From the IMG/VR virus record IMGVR_UViG_3300020470_000077, positions 1 through 36,179 of that record: a DNA stretch of 36,179 nucleotides; one strand, given 5' to 3'. Positions 26,874 through 34,100 of this stretch are shown piece after piece. Numbering within the stretch: position 1 is the first letter of the stretch; every line of letters begins with the position of its first letter. Below the pieces are notes generated by a model that saw only the letters and a program-made list of their open reading frames with translations, was not told the origin of the DNA and ran no database searches. The position numbers and the translations under genes are program-made. This DNA comes from a virus.

Positions 26874-28240
26874 TGGCGTATCTTGGTCTTAATCCAGAAG
26901 CGTACGTATCGAAGATCCAAGAACTCCAAGATATTTCATCTAGTTTTAACGGTTCTGATACAAACTTTCCATTACGTACAACAAACAATGATGTTGTAAC
27001 AGTTGCACAATCTATGCAGCTGCAAGTCAGTTTGAATGGAGTTTTTCAACAACCGAATACAGGTAGTTCATCTTCTGCACCAGGATCATTCTGGGTTCAA
27101 GGAGATAGAATATACTTTGCTGAAGCACCTTCTACAGGTGATGTATTTTTTGGACAAGTACAGAATTCTGTAGTTAATAATATGGATCGTTCAGAGATCT
27201 TCTCTGAAACGTTTACTGCTAATGGTGTTGATTCTGACTTTGTAATGTCAAAGGCACCACCCAATGTTCACGCTATTTTGGTGACTATTGATGGTGTTGT
27301 ACAGCATAAAGAATCATATACTTTAGTATCTCAGAATTTAACTCTACGTTTAGATGCTGCTCCAGATATCAACAGTAAAGTTGAAATCACTCATATTGGA
27401 TTTTCATCTTCACTTGTTGGACCTACCAGTGCGGTATCTTCTTTCTATGGAAGATCAGGTGCTACTGAACTTCTAGCTACTGATGATATTAATGTCAGAG
27501 ACGTAGATTGTTATGGATCTATAGGTGTAGGAAACTATAGTCCAACGTTTAGGATAGATGTTGATAGTGGTGCAAGTTCTAATGCACTTCGTATCAAAGC
27601 AGATACCTTACCTAAACTTACTATCGAAGATTCCTCTACAGGAGGAAAAACAGAATTAGTTCAAAATGGTAATAACTTCCATATGTTTGCCGTGGTCAGT
27701 GGAGTATCCACTGATATTCTGGTATCTGATGGAACTTATATTACCACTGAGAACTCTTTAGGATCATTAGCTGACAGAACAACTGTTAATATCGCTTCTG
27801 GTTCTACTGGTGTAACTCAAGCACTTAATGATAATTCTACTGCAATTGCTACAACTGCTTTTGTACGTCAGGAAGTAAGCGATTTGATTGGGGCTGCGCC
27901 AGCTGCTTTGGATACATTGAATGAATTAGCCGCTGCATTGGGCAACGATGCTAACTTCAGTACAACAATTAACAATGCTATTTCATTAAAAGCAGACGCT
28001 ACTGGTGGTACTATTGGTACCGCAACTCTTAATAATGCTACTATAAATGGTGTAAGTATCCAGGCAGATCCTGGTGGTCCTACACCCAATACCATCCGTT
28101 TAGGGAACGTTATTTTCCCTGCTACTCAAGTGGCAGAAATCGGATATAACCTCGTTGTAGCGAGTAGCAACATCGATGGAACTGTTAATATGGAATTCAG
28201 TGATCGCAATGAAATGCGAGACATCTGGTTGTTCAGCTAA
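26873..28240 (+). CDS. Tail fibre-like protein with two DGVxQ modules, 455 aa
   Basis: The N terminus MAYLGLNPEAYVSKIQELQD is related to that of the fibre at 29643 (MAYLGVTPKIGNIRKLDDVA). Two DGVxQ beta modules follow: LQVSLNGVFQQPNTG with FAEAPSTGDVFFG (about 50-100), and ILVTIDGVVQHKESY (about 135-180). The middle has a fibre-type GVGNYSPTFRIDVDSGASS segment. Residues about 310-375 are the classic phage tail-fibre motif GVTQALNDNSTAIATTAFVR followed by APAALDTLNELAAALGND and NFSTTINNAI. The C terminus is a short beta domain ending DIWLFS. The likely role is host recognition on the distal tail. The start is set by GGAGGT at 26858. Confidence 0.87.
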   Translation: MAYLGLNPEAYVSKIQELQDISSSFNGSDTNFPLRTTNNDVVTVAQSMQLQVSLNGVFQQPNTGSSSSAPGSFWVQGDRIYFAEAPSTGDVFFGQVQNSVVNNMDRSEIFSETFTANGVDSDFVMSKAPPNVHAILVTIDGVVQHKESYTLVSQNLTLRLDAAPDINSKVEITHIGFSSSLVGPTSAVSSFYGRSGATELLATDDINVRDVDCYGSIGVGNYSPTFRIDVDSGASSNALRIKADTLPKLTIEDSSTGGKTELVQNGNNFHMFAVVSGVSTDILVSDGTYITTENSLGSLADRTTVNIASGSTGVTQALNDNSTAIATTAFVRQEVSDLIGAAPAALDTLNELAAALGNDANFSTTINNAISLKADATGGTIGTATLNNATINGVSIQADPGGPTPNTIRLGNVIFPATQVAEIGYNLVVASSNIDGTVNMEFSDRNEMRDIWLFS

Positions 28241-28245
28241 ATACC

Positions 28246-28252
28246 AAGGAGG
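28246..28252 (+). promoter_or_regulatory. Strong ribosome binding site
   Basis: AAGGAGG, 12 bases before ATG 28265, in the 24-base gap after the 455-residue fibre gene. It is the best Shine-Dalgarno match in the window, although the spacing is on the long side. Confidence 0.7.
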
Positions 28253-28264
28253 CTCTAGTATACA

Positions 28265-28642
28265 ATGGCTCTTTCAAGAGGAAAACTAACAGGCACGGGA
28301 GGGAAGAATATCCTATTTGTTCCATCTGGAACAGCTGGTACTCTTTATGTTAACCCTGCCACAACAAAGACTTATATAAAAGGATTTGTTCTTTTTAATA
28401 ATAATACCACAACAGAGACTGTTAACCTATATCTTGTAGAAGATAATGTAGGTGCTCTTGACACTGTTGATGCTGCAACTAAACCTCAACAGTTTGTTAG
28501 ACAGGAGTTAGCATCTGGTGAAACATTCTATGTTGAACTAAATTATCCTGTTGTATTAGAAGACGAAAATGATGCAATCTATGGTCTTACTGATACATCA
28601 AATAAAGTAACCTGTATTCTTATAGGTGATAAGGAAAGTTAA
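28265..28642 (+). CDS. Small putative structural protein, 125 aa
   Basis: I do not recognise a named family. The protein reads as a compact beta sandwich: KNILFVPSGTAGTLYVNP, a KGFVLFNNNTTTETVNLYLV strand pair, FVRQELASGETFYVELNYPV and an end VTCILIGDKES. The pattern 'NNT-ETVNLYLV ... LxSGETFxVELxYPV' resembles small phage neck or tail decoration proteins and is also similar in style to the outer domain of the 214-residue protein at 26229 (NTTQTAVIAEVQINR ... IPAGSAFEV). It lies between a fibre and the glycine-rich gene, so a virion role is inferred. Confidence 0.78.
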   Translation: MALSRGKLTGTGGKNILFVPSGTAGTLYVNPATTKTYIKGFVLFNNNTTTETVNLYLVEDNVGALDTVDAATKPQQFVRQELASGETFYVELNYPVVLEDENDAIYGLTDTSNKVTCILIGDKES

Positions 28643-28644
28643 TT

Positions 28645-29625
28645 ATGCCTTTTCGCGTCGGTAGTCTGAAGACTCTTAATTACGAAAGTCGGTTAGACAA
28701 TTTGACCGATGAAGGACATTTGCGTCCGTTTTTCGACACTACAAAAATTCGTACATCTCCATTTGAAGCAACTCGTACTATTCAAGTAGTACCTCAGAAT
28801 GGAGATCCCACTATTAATCACAATCTTGATTCACAGGGTAAACTCACACTTCAAAGGGGTGAGTATATACTAACAACTGTTGTTACTCAAGATGCTGTAT
28901 TCACTGCGCAGTTCACTATGTGGGGTGCTGGTGGAGCAGGTGGTGCAGGTACTGGTGCCATAGGTGGTGCTGGTGGTTACACTGCTGGATATTTACAATT
29001 ACAACCTGGGCAATCTTATTACATTTGTGTTGGTGGAGGGGGTGACCCTCGTGCTACTGCTGGAATCACCGCTGGTGGTGAATGTGGCGGTGGTTTAGCT
29101 GGTATAAATGGTGCACAGTATGGTGGTTGTGGAGGAGGATTTGCTGGTATATTCAGGAATTCTGCTGTTCAATCCAATGCTCTAATGATTGCTGCTGGTG
29201 GTGGAGGTGCTGGTGCTGATCAGAGAGGCGGTGCTGGTGGTGCTCTTAATGGTCAAATAGGTCAACTATTCGATCAAAGAGGAGGTGGTGGAGGTAGTCA
29301 AACCGCTGGTGGTTTTGCTGGTTTCACTGATGCTCTTGATGGTGCTTCTCTGGCGGGTGGTAGAGCAGGTATGTTGCTCGTCTATCCTGGTGGCGGGGGT
29401 GGAGCAGGCTACTACGGAGGTGGTGGCGGCGGTTCAGGAGATACCAATGGCCACGGTGGTGGTGGCGGAGCAAGCTACATAGATCAGACTAGGATTGAAG
29501 CAGGAACTACTTCAGGGGGAACTAACGAAACTCCTGGTAATAATGGTGATGCTGATAGAGGAGTCGCAGGTGAAGGGGGTGCTCAAAATGCCTCAGGCAC
29601 TGATGCCAAATTCATTATCATATAA
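28645..29625 (+). CDS. Glycine-rich putative receptor-binding adhesin, 326 aa
   Basis: Residues 1-90 form a non-repetitive N terminus (MPFRVGSLKTLNYESRLDNL; later LQRGEYILTTVVTQDAVFTA). From W93 to about 320 it is dominated by glycine runs: WGAGGAGGAG, GGYTAGYLQLQPGQSYYICV then GGGG, AAGGGGAGA, RGGGGG, YPGGGGGAGYYGGGGGG, GGGGGASYID. The W-G-x-GGxGG start, the L-x-PGQ-x-Y-x-x-VGGGG step and the GGGG-x-SYI end match the general glycine-rich domain seen in other adhesins. Gly-run stretches separated by short loops recall the polyglycine-II tip of the T4-like phage S16 adhesin gp38; that is analogy, not shown homology. It sits among fibre genes, which supports a tip role. AGGAAAG (28632-28638) is its ribosome binding site. 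Its stop overlaps a late promoter-like box. Confidence 0.85.
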   Translation: MPFRVGSLKTLNYESRLDNLTDEGHLRPFFDTTKIRTSPFEATRTIQVVPQNGDPTINHNLDSQGKLTLQRGEYILTTVVTQDAVFTAQFTMWGAGGAGGAGTGAIGGAGGYTAGYLQLQPGQSYYICVGGGGDPRATAGITAGGECGGGLAGINGAQYGGCGGGFAGIFRNSAVQSNALMIAAGGGGAGADQRGGAGGALNGQIGQLFDQRGGGGGSQTAGGFAGFTDALDGASLAGGRAGMLLVYPGGGGGAGYYGGGGGGSGDTNGHGGGGGASYIDQTRIEAGTTSGGTNETPGNNGDADRGVAGEGGAQNASGTDAKFIII

Positions 29626-29631
29626 TAAATA
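29624..29631 (+). promoter_or_regulatory. Possible late promoter box (one mismatch)
   Basis: AATAAATA overlaps the TAA stop of the glycine-rich gene (29623-29625). It is only 11 bases before ATG 29643, which would leave a leader of about five bases and no ribosome binding site, so its use for that gene is doubtful. Confidence 0.45.
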
Positions 29632-29642
29632 ATTAAAAAGCA

Positions 29643-30812
29643 ATGGCGTATCTAGGTGTCACACCAAAAATAGGTAACATCCGCAAACTGGATGACGTTG
29701 CAGCACAGTTCAACGGTGTTGCAGTAACGTTTAACCTGCGTGTTGGTGGGCAGGTAATTTATCCTGGATCTCCCTTGCAGATGCTTATATCACTTGGTGG
29801 TGTTCTGCAAGAAGCAAATACTTCATATCAGATTAATAACGATCAGATTACCTTTGCTGATCCTCCAAACCCAGGAATTGATTTCTTCGGATTGGTTATT
29901 GGTGATACTGTAGATGTTGGTGAACCTTCAGATGGTACCATCAATGCAGTTAAATTAAATCAAGGTGCCACCTTTGTAATGGGTGGATTAGAAGTTAATG
30001 GTGCTTGTGCATTTGATAGTTCAACATTAACAATCGATGCAATTAACCACTTCGTTGGTGTGGGAACTGCATCTCCTACTTCCAGACTTCACGTATCTGC
30101 TGGAGATATTCAGTTAGATGGTACTAAAGGTACACTGTATGGAACTGGTAATACTCAAGCTTCAGTAACGGGTAATACTGAAAGTTTAGTTTTAAGATGT
30201 ACTGGAGCAAGTTTGAACGGGTCTGTTCAGTTAACTCCTGCACATACTCTTGTTAATAATACCCTAAAGATTTTTGATAGTGGTGGATTTACTAAGTACG
30301 ATACATCTGCCAATATAAAGTTTACTGCAGCAGAAGGAACAGCAGCAAACTCTCAACTTACAATAGATGATACTGCAGTAACAGTTGGTAGAGCACTTAG
30401 TGCTACTGATACTATAACAGCAGTAGGAAATATTAAAACTAATGCCAATATTTTAATTGGCACAAATAACGCATCCGACCACATTAATATCACAGATAAG
30501 ACTGGTATTAGTGCTGGAACATTAACTACAACATCTGCAACAGAAACATTTGATAGTTTGACTGCTGCAAATGTACGTGGTGCAAAGTATACAGTATATG
30601 CTTCTCACGGTGGACACGTTTCTACTAGTGAGGTTATTTTAACTCACGATGGTACTGATGCATTCGTGGTAATGTTCGGAGATGTGCATTCAAATCCAGG
30701 AACTGCAGTAGCAACTTTCAGTGCAGAACTCACTGGTGGTAATTTAGAAATCAAGGCAACTGCCACTGTTGGAACATTTATTCAGTTCACACGGATTACA
30801 ATGAACGTGTAA
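29643..30812 (+). CDS. Tail fibre-like protein, paralogous cap, 389 aa
   Basis: The N terminus (MAYLGVTPKIGNIRKLDDVA, then QFNGVAVTFNLRVGG) leads into one DGVxQ-type module (MLISLGGVLQEANTSYQI, ITFADPPNPGIDFFG; about 45-100). The shaft has INHFVGVGTASPTSRLHV, GTLYGTGNTQASVTGN and several strand-turn repeats. Residues about 300-389 match the C-terminal cap of the fibre at 23990: KYTVYASHGGHVSTSEV, THDGTDAF, a SAELTGGNLEI strand and an F-T-R end. Its head therefore resembles the fibre at 26873 and its tail the fibre at 23990, which makes it look like a recombinant of the two. The ribosome binding site is poor (AAAAAG). Confidence 0.86.
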   Translation: MAYLGVTPKIGNIRKLDDVAAQFNGVAVTFNLRVGGQVIYPGSPLQMLISLGGVLQEANTSYQINNDQITFADPPNPGIDFFGLVIGDTVDVGEPSDGTINAVKLNQGATFVMGGLEVNGACAFDSSTLTIDAINHFVGVGTASPTSRLHVSAGDIQLDGTKGTLYGTGNTQASVTGNTESLVLRCTGASLNGSVQLTPAHTLVNNTLKIFDSGGFTKYDTSANIKFTAAEGTAANSQLTIDDTAVTVGRALSATDTITAVGNIKTNANILIGTNNASDHINITDKTGISAGTLTTTSATETFDSLTAANVRGAKYTVYASHGGHVSTSEVILTHDGTDAFVVMFGDVHSNPGTAVATFSAELTGGNLEIKATATVGTFIQFTRITMNV

Positions 30813-30815
30813 TTG

Positions 30816-30823
30816 TATAAATA
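30816..30823 (+). promoter_or_regulatory. T4-type late promoter box
   Basis: Exact TATAAATA three bases after the stop of the 389-residue fibre gene. It is followed by an unusually long leader of 50 bases before ATG 30874. Confidence 0.8.
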
Positions 30824-30873
30824 GAAGTTGATAACCTATATTCCGAAACCAATCGGGGGGACAGGGAACCACG

Positions 30874-31101
30874 ATGGCAACGTCAAACATTAATTTCAAC
30901 GCTAAAAACGGCTTAGCGGTCGCTGGCACCGAAGTTGTTGATGGATCCAGAAACTTGCGTAATATCGCAACTGGGAACATCACAGGAGACTTAGACATCG
31001 GTGGCGACATTGACCTAACAGGTACTAATAAAACACTGAAGATAGGTGGTGTTGGTATAACATCACAGATCGCTGCGTTGTCCATCGCTCTCGGTGGTTG
31101 A
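30874..31101 (+). CDS. Mini-fibre protein, 75 aa
   Basis: The sequence starts INFNAKNGLAVAGTEVVDGS then RNLRNIATGNITGDLDIGG, the design seen at the start of longer fibre shafts in marine T4-like phages, then ends soon after with KIGGVGITSQIAALSIALGG. The last residues resemble the end of the 217-residue coiled-coil protein (ATALAIALG). It has its own late promoter and a weak AGGGA site (30863-30867), 6 bases before the ATG. It could be a self-standing small fibre or tip protein, or the head of a fibre gene whose shaft was lost. The clean start, promoter and close packing argue it is expressed. Confidence 0.72.
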   Translation: MATSNINFNAKNGLAVAGTEVVDGSRNLRNIATGNITGDLDIGGDIDLTGTNKTLKIGGVGITSQIAALSIALGG

Positions 31102-31119
31102 GTACGCTAATATTTTCTA

Positions 31120-31127
31120 TCTAAATA
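31120..31127 (+). promoter_or_regulatory. Probable late promoter box (one mismatch)
   Basis: TCTAAATA, one mismatch from TATAAATA, 22 bases before ATG 31150 in the 48-base gap. AGGGA (31139-31143) lies six bases before the start and can act as ribosome binding site. Confidence 0.6.
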
Positions 31128-31149
31128 AAAAAAGACTTAGGGACTAAAA

Positions 31150-34100
31150 ATGGCAAAGAAACTAGTCAGCGACTATACCTTTGTGCCGTACGATCCCGTG
31201 ACCCTAACGGGTGGTACGGTTACTATTAAGGATAATGTTCAGGGGGAACGAATACTCCTGATCACAAACGTCACGGATAATGTTATTCTGTATAACTTCT
31301 CCGACCCGACAAAAGGGTTCTTACCCTCTGCAAACAAAACTGGTTGCGACTTCAACCAAGATTTTGAAGAAACAGTAATTACGCTGGCTACTGACACCAG
31401 CACTATGGATACAGCGGATCAACTCCAGATCTTCGTTGAATCCGAAGCAGCAGAGTTTGAACCATCAGAAACCCTACTCGATCCAGTATCGAAACTGAGA
31501 GTCTCTAACCCAGAGACAATGATCGACACCGACTTTGAGTACGGGCCTCAGGCAACTAAGTGGGAAACTCTACAGTTAGTTAACAACATTCCGTCAACGT
31601 ATTCTGCAACGTCTGACACCACGATTCCTTATATCGAGAGTGTTGAGTGTACTGCCAACTCTGATACAATTACAATTACTACATTATATGAGCACAGTTT
31701 AACTGCTGGTGTTCCTATTGTTGTAACTGGTCTTGCATCTACAACTGCTGAAGGTTCATACCTTATTCAGTCAGTACCTAGTGCAACTACCTTCACATAT
31801 AAGGCACGTGCTACTCAGTCAATTAGTGCTGATATATCTGGTTCTTATACAAGTATCATTCCTGGTTTGTTCTATGAGGGTTCTGCCATTTCCCTAGAAC
31901 CAAACAAAGGTATTGTTGCTGACACGTTTGAATATGTTGTTACAGTCTCAAACGTTGGTGGACAGAACTATTTTGCTATTGATGGAACAGTTCAATCTTC
32001 GACTTTGTTTACCGTTAATAAGAACGGTATGTACATCTTCAAGGTTGATGATGCATCAAACATTGGTCACCCATTCCGTGTAAGTACAACCGCTGATGGT
32101 ATTCACGGTGGTGGTGTTGCATATACCGATGGTGTTTATGTAAACGGATCTGAAGGTACTGCTGGTGCTTATGTCCGTATATACGTAACAGATAATACTC
32201 CTGCTACTTTGTATGCATATGATGCACAGGCAGGTAACACAGGTGTTGGATTTGAGATGTCCTTCGCACCTGCAACTACAACGAAGGTGGTTCTTTCAAC
32301 TGCTTATGAGAACGGTTTCGCTGACGGAACTGCACTCTACTTCGTTAACACAATTTCTCCTAAGATCTTACAGGTAACCAATACAACTGCAACAGCCGCT
32401 GACGGTCGTGCTGTAGTTGACTATGAGGATACCTTCTCTGGAACACTCAATCCTGATATGACTGAGTTCCAGCCTTATGATCATAAACCAACTGCACTTT
32501 GGACAGTCAATGATTCTAACGTTGACTACACTAACAGTACTATTACGTTAACTGGTACTAATGCTAACTACTTCCGTAACAGATACTGCTTACTGTACTA
32601 TCCAAACCCAGGTGACTACTGTATTGAAAACCTTCAGCGTAATGGTATCTACTACACTCGTGTAGAGTCTACTTCATCTGCTGATGGTGGTACTGCAGTT
32701 ATTAAACTATCAAACGCATTCTTTAGTGGTGGATCAGGTGGTAACCCAGGTCAGAATGGTATCATCAACCTAGAGAATGATGCAAGTTCCTTACAGAACA
32801 ATGCTGCTACTTACAACTTCGGTAAGCACAACTTTGCTCTAGTCCACAGGTATTGTATGGACTACAAGCCTTGGTGGGACTGGTACTGGAGGTGGAGATG
32901 GATGGCTTGGAACTACGGTTCTGACTATTCAGGTAGAGACTTCTGGGATGTTTCAAACAACAGAGGTATTTCCAACTCTGGATGGAACAAGGCATATTAT
33001 CTGACAATGAATCGTCGTCAGTACAATGGTTCAGGTGAACTGAATAACAGTAACTACGACGGAAGATTTAACAACAACTGGTACCACGGTGGTAACTCAG
33101 TTTGGGGATGGTCTCCAGGCTGGAACTACGGTGACTACCTACCAGAGTCTGAAACTACTCTAACTAACGGTCGTTGGAACCCACTATATGACCGTTCACA
33201 TTATTGGTCTAATAGGTGGCGTTACAACTACTCACTAGATGCCAACAACGGATTCCACTTCAGATATGGATACGACTGGTGGTGGGCATACTATCGTGGT
33301 CACGGATCTTGGGTTTGGAACTACAACCAAGACTACTATGGTAACGCATTCTTAATGCTAGTACAGGATCGTTCAAATGATGACGATACATTCTATGTAC
33401 CTAATCACGGTGCTGTAACTAACGACCAAGTAACTATTACTAAGACAGCAGGTAGCGACCCTCGTTACTATTCTAACGAGTCTAGTATCTCTGATCTTAC
33501 ACTTCCTGCTACAGTATACGTTGAGAAGGTTGACAACAACCGTTTCCGTATTAAGTCCAGCACAGGTTCATCTCCATATCGCTTGATTGATGCTCGCGGT
33601 ACTTATGGAATGACTGGTATCTTTGCTAACCCAACTAGAAACTCCATCTACTACGAGAATCATAACCTCTCTAACGGTGAGCGTCTATTCTATACAACTG
33701 CTGGTACCGCTATTGGTAACCTAACACCAAGCACACAGTGGTATGTTAAAGTTGTTAGCAACGATAGATTTGCATTAGGTTCATCTTCGTCCTTTACTTA
33801 TCCTGACAATGCTCAAGATCTCACATCGGCTGGTTCAGGTACTCAGGTCTTCGAGAACCAGACTGCTGCTTTTGGTGCGACTGACGGTGCTTACAACGTA
33901 TCTCTCGTCAAGGATCAAACTCAACTCGTTGTCGATGTCCCATTCCAGATCGTACCGACGACTAAGACGTTCGATGCGCGTGACACGGGCTCGGGTGGAG
34001 TTGTCGATACGACAGATAATTGGCTCCAGATTGAGAACCACTTTATGAGAACTGGTCAGCGTCTGATTTATCAGGATGCTGGAGGAACAACTATTGGTGG

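Noticed and set aside
28236-28243. GCTAAATA as a late promoter before the 125-residue gene
   Set aside because: Two mismatches in the first two positions, and transcription would start on or within the strong ribosome binding site.
30744-31085. Open frame of 113 codons on the - strand over the mini-fibre gene
   Set aside because: It spans the end of one fibre gene, an exact late promoter and the mini-fibre gene, and the + strand product has clear fibre motifs.
32842-33354. Trp-rich stretch as a frame error or sequencing artefact
   Set aside because: The frame is continuous for kilobases on both sides, and flanking residues in the same frame form recognisable modules, so no shift is needed or possible within the segment without a second compensating one.
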